Assembly (NCBI RefSeq): GCF_009758015.1
Contig: NZ_WSEL01000003.1
Coordinates: forward strand, 930,001-994,000
Direction of reading: 5' to 3'
Source of the DNA: Ramlibacter pinisoli
GTDB lineage: Bacteria; Pseudomonadota; Gammaproteobacteria; Burkholderiales; Burkholderiaceae_C
Length of the DNA: 64,000 nt
Shown here: positions 16,698-24,166 of the stretch, piece by piece
How positions within the stretch are numbered: position 1 is the first letter of the stretch
Layout of the letters: every line of letters starts with the position of its first letter
Program-made: the position numbers and the translations under genes
Notes under the pieces: model-generated
Told to the model about the DNA's origin: nothing
Database searches by the model: none
Seen by the model: only the letters and a program-made list of their open reading frames with translations

Positions 16698-18401
16698 TCA
16701 TTGCAGGGACATGGTCACGTGGACCACGCCGCCTTCATGGCGGGTCTCGGACGGCAGGCCGCTGGCACGGAACACCGCCAGCATCGGCACGTTCTCGTGC
16801 AGCACCTCGGCCACCAGCTTGCGCACGCCGTGCTGGCGCGCGATGGCGACCAGGTGCTGCAGCAGCAACCCGCCCATGCCGCGTCCCTGCCACTGGTCGG
16901 AGACGCCGAAGGCCACCTCGGCCTCGCCGGGCTCGGTGACGATGTAGCGGCCGGCGCCGACGATCGCGTCGTCGGCCACCGCCACCAGCGCCACGTGGTG
17001 CACGAAGTCGATGTCCAGGAAGCGCTGGACCTCCTCCTCGCTGAAGGACCGCCGGGGCGCGAAGAAGCGGCGCCGGATCGACTCCGGGCTCATGTCGACC
17101 AGCACGTTGCGCATGCCCTGGCGGTCGGTCGGACGCTGGGCCCGGATCGTGATGGTGCTGCCGTCGCGCAGGGTCGCGCGCGCCGCGTGCCGGCTGGCGT
17201 CGGCCCCCGCTTCGGCGCCGGCCGCCCCGAGCAGCGTGCGGGTATGCCGGGCGATCATTAGCTCCTCGTTGGTCGGCACCACGTAGGCCGCCACCCGACT
17301 GCTCTCCTTGCTGATGCGCGGGCCGCCTCGGGTGTTGGCGGTGGCGTCCAGTGCCACGCCCAGCCAGGCGGCGTCCTCGCAGACGCGGCGCCGGATCAGC
17401 GGCGCGTGCTCGCCGATGCCGGCCGTGAAGACCAGCGCGTCCACGCCGCCCAGCGCGGCGACGAGGGAGCCCAGTTCGCGCCGGATGCGGTACAGGTAGA
17501 GGTCGACCGCGGTGCGGGCGCGGACGTCGTCGCTGTCGAGCAGGGCCCGCATGTCACTAGAGATGCCCGACACGCCCAGCAGGCCGGACTGCTTGTAGAC
17601 CAGGTTCTCGATGGCGCGCACGTCCATGCCGCGCTGGTCCATCAGGTACAGGATCACGCCCGGGTCGAGCGAGCCGCAGCGCGTTCCCATGGGCAGGCCG
17701 TCGACGGCGGTGAAGCCCATGGTGCTGGCCACGCTGCGGCCGTCGGCCATTGCGCACATGCTGGAGCCGTTGCCCAGGTGCAGCACGACGGCGCGCCCGC
17801 GGGACACGCGCGCGTCCACCTGCGGCAGCACCGAGGCGATGTACTCGTAGGACAGGCCGTGGAAGCCGTAGCGCCGCACGCCCTGGGCGTGCATCTCGGC
17901 GGGCAGCGCGAACATCTGCGCGAGCTCGGGGTTGCCGCGGTGGAACCCGGTGTCGAAACAGGCCACCTGGGGCATGGCCGGCAGGCGCTGCATCAGCAGC
18001 TCGATGGCCGCGAGGTTGTGCGGCTGGTGCAGCGGTGCCAGCGGCACGAAGGCCCGCAGCGCCTCCAGGGTGCGCTCGTCCATGCGCACCGGCCGGGCGA
18101 AATGCATGCCGCCGTGGACGACCCGGTGGCCGATGGCGGCCAGGTTGTCGGCGCCCAGGTGCTCGCGCACCCGGGGAATGAGGTGGTCCAGCGCACCCTC
18201 GTGCCCCAGTTGCACGCCATCGCCCCAGGACTTGGCGTCCACCTGCCGGCCGGCCGCATCCAGGGCGACGAAGCGCGGGCTGGTGTACAGCCCCTCGACC
18301 TGGCCGCGCAGAACGAGGTCCAGCTCCTTGCCGCGCAGCAGGAACAGCGAGTACTTGATGCTGGACGAGCCGGCGTTCAGGACCGCAATGGCGTCGGGCA
18401 T
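16698..18401 (-). CDS. ackA: Acetate kinase fused to a Pat-like GNAT acetyltransferase
   Basis: One uninterrupted 567-residue frame. Residues 1-395 are a complete acetate kinase (acetyl-phosphate + ADP to acetate + ATP): VLNAGSSSIK, GHRVVHGG, CFDTGFH, VLHLGNGSS, MGTRCGSLDPG, GIGEHAPLIRRR and TNEELMIARHT are all present. After an Ala-rich linker (391-407), residues about 408-567 form a GNAT domain with MSPESIRRRFF, the acetyl-CoA loop QGRGMGG (505-511) and LHENVPMLAVFRASG, closest in pattern to the C-terminal domain of Pat/PatZ protein lysine acetyltransferases. Normal acetate kinases are about 400 residues. The gene lies 18 bp after pta. Kinase identity is sure; acetylation of proteins is an inference. 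Confidence 0.92.
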   Translation of the reverse strand: MPDAIAVLNAGSSSIKYSLFLLRGKELDLVLRGQVEGLYTSPRFVALDAAGRQVDAKSWGDGVQLGHEGALDHLIPRVREHLGADNLAAIGHRVVHGGMHFARPVRMDERTLEALRAFVPLAPLHQPHNLAAIELLMQRLPAMPQVACFDTGFHRGNPELAQMFALPAEMHAQGVRRYGFHGLSYEYIASVLPQVDARVSRGRAVVLHLGNGSSMCAMADGRSVASTMGFTAVDGLPMGTRCGSLDPGVILYLMDQRGMDVRAIENLVYKQSGLLGVSGISSDMRALLDSDDVRARTAVDLYLYRIRRELGSLVAALGGVDALVFTAGIGEHAPLIRRRVCEDAAWLGVALDATANTRGGPRISKESSRVAAYVVPTNEELMIARHTRTLLGAAGAEAGADASRHAARATLRDGSTITIRAQRPTDRQGMRNVLVDMSPESIRRRFFAPRRSFSEEEVQRFLDIDFVHHVALVAVADDAIVGAGRYIVTEPGEAEVAFGVSDQWQGRGMGGLLLQHLVAIARQHGVRKLVAEVLHENVPMLAVFRASGLPSETRHEGGVVHVTMSLQ

Positions 18402-18419
18402 GGCTGGCCTTCCCGCCCG

Positions 18420-19358
18420 CTACTGGACGGCCTTGGACAGCGCTTCGCGGCGTGCGTGCGCCACCAGCGATGCCACCGCGCACGAGGCCAGCCGGGTCGT
18501 CACCGAGTCGGCGCGGCTGGTCAGGATGATGGGCACCTTCGCGCCCAGCACGATGCCGGCGGCATCGGCCTGTGCCAGGAAGCTCAGGCTCTTGGCGAGC
18601 ATGTTGCCCGCCTCCAGGTCCGGCACGATCAGCACGTTGGCGCGGCCGGCGACCGGCGAGTCGATCTTCTTGATCGCCGCCGCCTGCAGGTTGATCGCGT
18701 TGTCCAGCGCCAGCGGCCCGTCGAGCACGGCTCCGGTGATCTGGCCGCGGTCGGCCATCTTGCACAGGGCGGCCGCCTCGACGGTCGAGGGGATCTTGGG
18801 GTTGACCGTCTCCATCGCCGACAGGATGGCGACCCGCACCTCCTGCTGCCCCAGCGCATGGGCGAGGTCGATGGCGTTCTGGACGATGTCGATCTTCTCT
18901 TCCAGCGTGGGCGCGATGTTCACCGCCGCGTCGGAGATGATCAGCGGGTGCTCGTAGCTGGGGACGTTCATCACGAACGAGTGGCTGATGCGGCGCGCGG
19001 TGCGCAGGCCGCCCTCGCGCGAGACCACCGCGGCCATCAGCTCGTCGGTGTGCAGGCTGCCCTTCATCAGGCACTCGACGCGGCCCTCGCGCACCAGCCG
19101 CACCGCCTCGACGGCCGCGGCATGGCTGTGCGGTGCATCGACGATCTCGATCCCGGCGATGTCCAGCTCCGCCTTGCGCGCCGCCGCCGCAATGCGGGCC
19201 GACGGGCCCACCAGCACGGGCTTGATCAGTCCCATGCTGGCCGCGTTGACCGCCCCGGTCAGCGACGACTCGTCGCACGGATGCACCACCGCGGTCGGGA
19301 TCGGCGGCAGCGTCCGGGCGCGCGCCAGCAGGCGCTCGTAGGCTTGGTGTTGGCTCAT
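18420..19358 (-). CDS. pta: Phosphate acetyl/butyryltransferase
   Basis: Interconverts acyl-CoA and acyl-phosphate (acetyl-CoA + Pi to acetyl-phosphate + CoA), supplying acetate kinase. The 312-residue PTA/PTB-family protein shows the family segments LMKGSLHTDELMAAV, ISDAAVNIAPTLEEK and the C-terminal ADAAGIVLGAKVPIILTSRAD. The length fits the short PTB-like class rather than the 700-residue Pta. Whether it prefers acetyl, propionyl or butyryl groups cannot be told. The start overlaps the stop of the DUF3141 gene by ATGA, so it is translationally coupled to it. Confidence 0.93.
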   Translation of the reverse strand: MSQHQAYERLLARARTLPPIPTAVVHPCDESSLTGAVNAASMGLIKPVLVGPSARIAAAARKAELDIAGIEIVDAPHSHAAAVEAVRLVREGRVECLMKGSLHTDELMAAVVSREGGLRTARRISHSFVMNVPSYEHPLIISDAAVNIAPTLEEKIDIVQNAIDLAHALGQQEVRVAILSAMETVNPKIPSTVEAAALCKMADRGQITGAVLDGPLALDNAINLQAAAIKKIDSPVAGRANVLIVPDLEAGNMLAKSLSFLAQADAAGIVLGAKVPIILTSRADSVTTRLASCAVASLVAHARREALSKAVQ

Positions 19359-21697
19359 CGGGAAGCTCCGTGCTGCGCCCGGCTCGGGCGGCGCCGGGTC
19401 CTGGCCGCGCCGTTGCCGGCACCTACGCTGTCACGGATGCGCTGCAGGAGTTGCAACTGCTCCGGCTGGGGCTTGATCTTCTGCACCCGCTGGTCGGCCA
19501 GCAGGGTTTCCAGCAGCCGCACCAGCCGGTCCCGGTCGGCCTGCTCGTGCAGCAGGTGCGGCAGGGTCGCCAGCGCCTGCTCGGGCTCGAAGCGCACGAT
19601 CAGCTCCTGCTCGCCGCGCACGCGCCGCGCCTGGTCCAGGGTCATCGGCGGCAGCAGGTCCTTGTAGTCGCTGATCAGCTCCTTCTTGAGGTCCAGCCGC
19701 GACAGCGGCAAGGGCTCGCCCTTGCGCGCGAGCAGGATGGCCGCGCGGGCGGCGGCCTCGGCGTAGCCGCCGTGGTCGATGGACGCCAGCGCCTCCTTGA
19801 CGATGGGAAGCTGCCGCGGATCCTGGGGCCCCGGCTCGGCATCGCTCCGTACCCCGTCGTCCATGTACAGGCCGAACATGTTGCCGTACAGCTCGAAGAA
19901 GCGGGCCTCGCTGCTCGCATCGCGCACCGCCCGGTAGAAGTCCAGCGCGGCGCTCGTCAGCTCGGCCATCGCCTTCTCGCTGCGGCGCATCGGGTGGTCG
20001 GCCGGCAGCGCCGCGCGCTGCTTCTTCACCATCTCGGCCGCCGGCTTGAGCCACCACAGCGCGGGGTTGAGGTCGGAGAAGGCCCAGCGCTGGACGCGCA
20101 GCGGATGGAACGCACGTTGCACCTCGCCGCCGATCTCGCTCGACCAGGCCTGCACCAGCGGGCGCGCGAACCGCTCGTAGGCGCGCTGGTTGAAGTCGGA
20201 CACGGCCGCCACCGCCTCGAAGGGCTTCTCGTCGGCCCGCTTCATCCGGTTCAGATGCTTGACGACATCCTCCAGCCGTCGCTCCTCGAAGCTCACCTCG
20301 TAGGCCGGCTGCCCGTCCGCGCCCTTGCGATCGGTGATGTGCATGGCGTACAGGCCGGGCGGCATCACCTCGATCGACTCCATCACGTTGACGATCTGGG
20401 TGTGCTCCTTCTTCGCCACCCGCCCGGACACGAAGATGCCCAGATGGCCCACGTCCTTGTGCACCAGGCCGACGATGACCTGGCCGCGGGCCTTGATCTC
20501 CTCGGTGCTGCCGTACACGTCGGCCACCCAGTTGAAGGCCTGCTCGGGCGGCGTGATGTTGTCGCCGATGGAGGCGAACAGGATGATCGGCACCTTCATT
20601 GCCCGCAGGTCGAACACTCCGCCCCGCCCGGTCTCGACTTCGCCCGACCAGAGCTTGTTGCCGACGAACAGGTTGCGGGTGATCCACTCGATCTCCTCGC
20701 GGTTCATCAGGTAGTAGCCGCCCCACCAGCGCTCGAAGTCCAGGAAGCGCGGCGGCTCGGTGTCCACGTTCTCGAACACGTGGTAGTACTTGTCCCAGTA
20801 GGTATTGGCCGGGTTGAGGCCCTCGAAGTTCTGCACCAGCCAGGCACCGTCGAAGGTACCGCCGGCCAGGTCGGAGGTGAGCGACGCGAGCCAGGTGCCG
20901 CCCAGCAGGCCCCCCGAGTAGCGCATCGGGTTGTCGCCCTCGCCCTGCTCCCAGGCGCCGCTCCAGTACGACATCGGGGCGCCGTTGATGACGACCGGGC
21001 CGGTGTCGTCCGGGTTGGACGAGGCCAGCATCATCGCGGCCCAGCCGCCCTGGCAGTTGCCGATGATGGCGGGCTTTTCCGAGTCGGGGTGCAGCTCGCG
21101 CACCCGGTGGACGAACAGCGCCTCCGTGTTGCACACGTCGAGCAGGGTCTGCTCCGGCTCCGGCTTGGGATAGAAGATGACGAAATAGACCGGGTGGCCC
21201 GCGCGCAGGGCGGCGCCCACCTCCGAGTCGTCCTTCATGCCGCCGATGCCGGGCCCGTGGCCCGCGCGCGGGTCGATGATCACGTACGGTCGCTTGCGCG
21301 CGTCGACCTTCACGCCCTCCGGCGGGACGATGCGCACCAGGGCGTAGTTGACCGGCTTGCCCAGCGTCCGCCCGTCCATCACCATCTCGTAGTCGAAGTG
21401 CAGCACCGGCGGTAGGCCGGCGCGGGACCGCTCGACGTAGATGTTGCCGCGCTCGCGCAAGGTGTCCCAGAACAGCACCGTGCGCTGGGCAACGTCGGTG
21501 GCGTAGGCGGTGGCGCTGCTCCACCACTCCCACGGTGTCTGCGCCGACGGCGCGACCGGCGCCCCATCCGTTGCGTAAGCCTTGCGGGCGCGCTCGACGA
21601 ACTGCTGCTGTGCGATCCTGAGCCGTTTCTGCATCAGCTCCGCCACTTTGGCGGACAGCTCGATGCGGCGGGTGAGACGGCGGGCTGGATCATTCAT
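19355..21697 (-). CDS. DUF3141 protein with a PhaC-like catalytic triad
   Basis: First gene of the acetate operon, 780 residues. The N-terminal two thirds resemble PHA synthase/alpha-beta hydrolases: the lipase-like box is GNCQGGW with Cys215 as nucleophile, and a candidate acid (Asp379 in ASIGDNITPPEQ) and base (His418 in HKDVGHLG) follow in the right order. Family length and the long C-terminal helical part (about 480-780) match DUF3141. Acyl transfer to a hydroxyacid or a thioester hydrolase role is plausible but unproven. The ATG at 21697 has GGGAAC upstream; the in-frame extension beyond it would run through the operator region. Confidence 0.88.
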   Translation of the reverse strand: MNDPARRLTRRIELSAKVAELMQKRLRIAQQQFVERARKAYATDGAPVAPSAQTPWEWWSSATAYATDVAQRTVLFWDTLRERGNIYVERSRAGLPPVLHFDYEMVMDGRTLGKPVNYALVRIVPPEGVKVDARKRPYVIIDPRAGHGPGIGGMKDDSEVGAALRAGHPVYFVIFYPKPEPEQTLLDVCNTEALFVHRVRELHPDSEKPAIIGNCQGGWAAMMLASSNPDDTGPVVINGAPMSYWSGAWEQGEGDNPMRYSGGLLGGTWLASLTSDLAGGTFDGAWLVQNFEGLNPANTYWDKYYHVFENVDTEPPRFLDFERWWGGYYLMNREEIEWITRNLFVGNKLWSGEVETGRGGVFDLRAMKVPIILFASIGDNITPPEQAFNWVADVYGSTEEIKARGQVIVGLVHKDVGHLGIFVSGRVAKKEHTQIVNVMESIEVMPPGLYAMHITDRKGADGQPAYEVSFEERRLEDVVKHLNRMKRADEKPFEAVAAVSDFNQRAYERFARPLVQAWSSEIGGEVQRAFHPLRVQRWAFSDLNPALWWLKPAAEMVKKQRAALPADHPMRRSEKAMAELTSAALDFYRAVRDASSEARFFELYGNMFGLYMDDGVRSDAEPGPQDPRQLPIVKEALASIDHGGYAEAAARAAILLARKGEPLPLSRLDLKKELISDYKDLLPPMTLDQARRVRGEQELIVRFEPEQALATLPHLLHEQADRDRLVRLLETLLADQRVQKIKPQPEQLQLLQRIRDSVGAGNGAARTRRRPSRAQHGASR

Positions 21698-21815
21698 GGG
21701 GTTCCCATCTGCATGGTTGGCGGCCCGGCGGGACAGGTGGCGGTCGAGGGGCGCCCGGGTCGTCCCGCTGGAGAGGGCTGCGGCCCATCCTCGTGACTTC
21801 AATCCATCTCACCAA

Positions 21816-21831
21816 TTGGACGAAGGTCCAA
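21816..21831. promoter_or_regulatory. Operator-like palindrome, copy 1
   Basis: TTGGAC-GAAG-GTCCAA is a perfect 6+6 bp dyad with a 4-bp spacer, 119 bp upstream of the DUF3141 start. It nearly repeats at 21884-21899. The shape recalls dimeric regulators of the FNR or DosR kind, but the sequence is not the FNR consensus TTGAT-N4-ATCAA. Confidence 0.6.
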
Positions 21832-21883
21832 CGACAGAGTGGGAACCTCGGTATTCGAGGCCGTCCGGGCGCGCGCCCACCGA

Positions 21884-21899
21884 TGGGACCTTTGTCCAA
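21884..21899. promoter_or_regulatory. Operator-like palindrome, copy 2
   Basis: On the minus strand it reads TTGGAC-AAAG-GTCCCA, differing from copy 1 at two positions out of sixteen. Its centre is 68 bp from copy 1 and it is 66 bp upstream of the plus-strand leader peptide frame, so one regulator could serve both directions. Confidence 0.55.
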
Positions 21900-21964
21900 T
21901 GTGCAAAGCCGGGGTGGCTTCCATACTCGACTCAGCCTCCCGGAGACGAGGCCACGGAGACACC

Positions 21965-22033
21965 ATGCGCAAGCAGTTCCTGGTCGCTGCCAGCGCGGCA
22001 GCTCTGTGCAGCGTGCGGAGGGCCAGCCCATGA
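21965..22033 (+). CDS. 22-residue leader peptide or gene remnant
   Basis: A tiny frame starting MRKQFLVAASAAALC, which looks like the first part of a signal peptide, then stopping after 22 codons. It has a good GGAG ribosome-binding site six bases before the ATG, and its TGA overlaps the ATG of the following lipoprotein gene (ATGA). It may be a coupling leader peptide or the stump of an exported protein gene. Nothing more can be said from sequence alone. Confidence 0.4.
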   Translation: MRKQFLVAASAAALCSVRRASP

Positions 22034-22380
22034 CAGTCCCCGGCCGGTTCACCCCGCTGCTCGCCGCCGGCATCGCCCTGCTGGCGGGGTGCGCCTATGC
22101 CCCGGTGCAGAGTTCCTTCCAGTTCGACCGCCACCCCGGCGTGTTCATGGAGACGCGGTGGCAGTACGGCTACGGCTACGACTACCTGGCCACCTACGTC
22201 GTCAACCGCAGCACCGTCGACAAGTGCGTCTGGACGCAGCGCCTGGACAGCCGTGTGCTGCGGCCGAACGAATCGTGGCTGGTCAGCGAAGTGCAGTCGC
22301 CCGGCAGCATCGGCGTGGCGAACGTCGTCCCCAGCGACCCGAACTGCCTGAAGGCGAAGAGCTCCTTCGGCGGCCCGTGA
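22030..22380 (+). CDS. Small outer-membrane-type lipoprotein
   Basis: A 116-residue exported lipoprotein: hydrophobic signal (about 8-19) ending in the lipobox LLAGC, so Cys20 is the probable lipidation site. The mature part has many aromatic residues (RWQYGYGYDYLATYVV) and two further cysteines that could form a disulfide (around residues 66 and 108). No family recognised. It is coupled by ATGA to the 22-residue frame upstream and followed 48 bp later by the DUF4010 gene. Confidence 0.72.
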   Translation: MTVPGRFTPLLAAGIALLAGCAYAPVQSSFQFDRHPGVFMETRWQYGYGYDYLATYVVNRSTVDKCVWTQRLDSRVLRPNESWLVSEVQSPGSIGVANVVPSDPNCLKAKSSFGGP

Positions 22381-22428
22381 GCCGCCCGTCCGGGGACAAG
22401 GCACCGGCGCCGGTACGGGCAGGCAACC

Positions 22429-23715
22429 ATGGCGTTCGACAACAGCGACTTCATCCCCACCGCCCAGGCCCTGGCCCCGTCGCTGGCGGTGGGACTGCTG
22501 CTGGGGCTCGAGCGTGGCTGGCGCGAGCGCGAGCTGGCCGAAGGCGGCCGCGTGGCGGGTCTGCGGACCTTCGGCCTGATCGGCCTGCTGGGGGGACTGC
22601 TGGGGCTCGATCTCGACCCGCTGCCGTTCGCCGCCGGCCTGCTGGCCATTGCCCTGCTGTTCGTGGTGTCCTATGGCAGGGCCTCGCGGGCCGGCGGGAC
22701 CCTGAGCATCACCAGTGCCGTCGCCGCCTTCGTCACGTATGCACTGGGCGCACTGGCGGCCAGCGGCTCGCCGATGGTGGCCATCGCCGCGGCGGTGGTG
22801 GTGGCGCTGCTGCTCGACCTCAAGGCCGTCCTGCACCGCTGGCTGCGCCTGATCGAACCGGCCGAACTGAACGCCCTGCTGCAGCTGGGCGTGCTGTCGG
22901 CAGCGGTGCTGCCGGCGCTGCCCGACGTCGGCATGGGCCCCTACGCCGCCATCAACCCGTACAAGACCTGGCTGGCCGTGATCCTGATCGCGAGCCTCTC
23001 GCTGGCCGGCCACGCGGCCACGCGCATGGTCGGCGCCCGGCAGGGGTTGCTGTGGGTCGGCCTGCTCGGCGGGTTGGCCTCCTCCACCGCCGCCACGCTG
23101 TCGCTCTCGCGCACCGTGCACAGCCGTCCCGAACTCGCCGCGGCCGGTGCGGCGGCCATCCTGGCCGCCTGCGGCGTGATGTTCGTGCGCATGGCGATCG
23201 TGGTCACCGTGCTGCAGCCGCAGGCCGCGCTGCGGCTGGGACTGCTGCTGGTGCTGCTCGCGGCCGTCTGCCTGCTGCTGGCCTGGCTCTGGTGGCGCCG
23301 GGCCGCCCACGACCAGGCCGCTCCCGACGGCAGCGAGAAGGAAGAGGACTCGCGGGTGTTCGACCTCGGCGCAGCCATGATGTTCGGCGCCTCTCTGGCC
23401 GCCATCGCGGTCATCGCCCGTGCGGCCCGCGATGCATTCGGCATCGCCGGACTCTATGGCGTGGCCTTCGTGTCGGGCCTGGTCGACGTCGACGCGCCGA
23501 TGATCTCCAGCCTGCAGATGGCCGCGCAGGGCCAGCTGGCGCCGACCGGCCTGTCCATCACGGTGCTGCTGGCCGCGGTGGCGAACCTGGTCAGCAAGGC
23601 CACCATGTCGTGGGCCGTCGGGGGTGCGCGGCTGGGTGCGGCCGTGGCGCGCGGCTACCTATTCGTGGGCGCGGCGGGCGCGGCCATGCTGGCCGGAATG
23701 GCCGCGCTGGGCTGA
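22429..23715 (+). CDS. MgtC/DUF4010-family integral membrane protein
   Basis: A 428-residue, very hydrophobic protein with about eleven to twelve predicted helices. The N-terminal part (about 1-140) resembles MgtC/SapB, including LAVGLLLGLERGWRER and the RVAGLRTFGLIGLLGG motif; the remainder is the DUF4010 domain with INPYKTWLAVILIA and GLASSTAATLSLSR. A charged cytoplasmic loop (SEKEEDSRV, about 300-310) splits it. Family function is unknown, although MgtC relatives are linked to magnesium stress. It ends shortly before the convergent tmRNA gene. Confidence 0.85.
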   Translation: MAFDNSDFIPTAQALAPSLAVGLLLGLERGWRERELAEGGRVAGLRTFGLIGLLGGLLGLDLDPLPFAAGLLAIALLFVVSYGRASRAGGTLSITSAVAAFVTYALGALAASGSPMVAIAAAVVVALLLDLKAVLHRWLRLIEPAELNALLQLGVLSAAVLPALPDVGMGPYAAINPYKTWLAVILIASLSLAGHAATRMVGARQGLLWVGLLGGLASSTAATLSLSRTVHSRPELAAAGAAAILAACGVMFVRMAIVVTVLQPQAALRLGLLLVLLAAVCLLLAWLWWRRAAHDQAAPDGSEKEEDSRVFDLGAAMMFGASLAAIAVIARAARDAFGIAGLYGVAFVSGLVDVDAPMISSLQMAAQGQLAPTGLSITVLLAAVANLVSKATMSWAVGGARLGAAVARGYLFVGAAGAAMLAGMAALG

Positions 23716-23728
23716 GGGAGGAAGGCGC

Positions 23729-23745
23729 GCCAGGGCGTGCCTGGC
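23729..23745. terminator. Possible shared terminator hairpin
   Basis: GCCAGG-GCGTG-CCTGGC forms a 6-bp stem between the DUF4010 stop and the 3' end of ssrA. There is no strong T-run on either side, so it is only a weak candidate for ending either convergent transcript. Confidence 0.35.
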
Positions 23746-23756
23746 GGCCGGGAGTG

Positions 23757-24129
23757 TGGTGGAGCTGGCGGGAATTGAACCCGCGTCCGCAAGCCTTCTC
23801 CGCGCAGTTCTACATGTTTAGCGATCTGATTTGGATCTCGCCACCTGTGTCGCGCAGTCGCACGCTACACCGGCCGCCAGTGCCCTATTGTCTCGTCCCG
23901 ATCCAAGGCACCCGGATCAGGACCAGCCTATGAAGATTCCCTCACAGCCTGGAGCTTGCGCCCCTTGCCCAGCCCATAGGCCAACTGTTGTGAGGCTCAC
24001 CGGTGTTTAAGCGGCGAGTGCGAAACGTTCGTCGTTTGCAGTTACTTGGTTTCAGCGGATTAACGAGGTGACTGAACCTCGACATGCCCTGCTGCGTGTC
24101 CGAACCCACGTCGAAACCAGTGCAGCCCC
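23757..24129 (-). ncRNA. ssrA: Transfer-messenger RNA (tmRNA)
   Basis: The 373-base RNA rescues stalled ribosomes with SmpB. The 3' end reads GGTTCAATTCCCGCCAGCTCCACCA-like tRNA T-arm and acceptor, with CCA encoded at 23757-23759. The 5' end GGGGCTGCACTGGTTTCGAC pairs with it as a 7-bp acceptor stem. The tag frame (24007-24039) reads ANDERFALAA followed by TAA, with the resume GCA codon at 24039. It is a one-piece tmRNA, not the permuted form. The gene converges on the DUF4010 gene. Confidence 0.97.
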
Positions 24130-24139
24130 AGGAGCCTCT

Positions 24140-24166
24140 ATTTTAGGCCGCGCGGGCCGGCTTCAA
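24140..24166 (-). promoter_or_regulatory. Promoter of ssrA
   Basis: On the minus strand TTGAAG (24161-24166) and TAAAAT (24140-24145) are separated by 15 bp, followed 10 bp later by the mature 5' end of tmRNA. The -10 hexamer contains the TAA stop codon of gph, so gene end and promoter are superimposed. The spacer is short, so the -35 call is weaker than the -10. Confidence 0.55.

Larger units (their letters stand above)
21698..21964. promoter_or_regulatory. Divergent control region of the acetate operon
   Basis: This 267-bp stretch separates the DUF3141 operon (minus) from the small lipoprotein genes (plus). It holds two matching palindromes (listed separately) 68 bp apart and, between them, a small perfect hairpin CCTCG-GTATT-CGAGG (21846-21860). 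No PhoB-type CTGTCAT repeat and no convincing -35/-10 pair were found. No protein-coding content is supported here. Confidence 0.6.

Noticed and set aside
16760..16780. Sigma-54-like CTGGCACGGAACACCGC
   Set aside because: It lies inside the GNAT coding region and lacks the TTGC -12 element at proper spacing.
16698..17220. GNAT part of the kinase gene as a separate gene
   Set aside because: No start codon with a ribosome-binding site at the linker; the frame is continuous from the kinase domain, so a fusion is the simplest reading.
21698..21964. Possible PhoB box upstream of the pta-ackA operon
   Set aside because: Looked for because of the S. meliloti precedent; no CTGTCAT-type repeat was found on either strand.
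23757..23800. tRNA-like T-arm and acceptor sequence
   Set aside because: It is the 3' end of tmRNA, not a separate tRNA; the matching 5' end lies at 24129.
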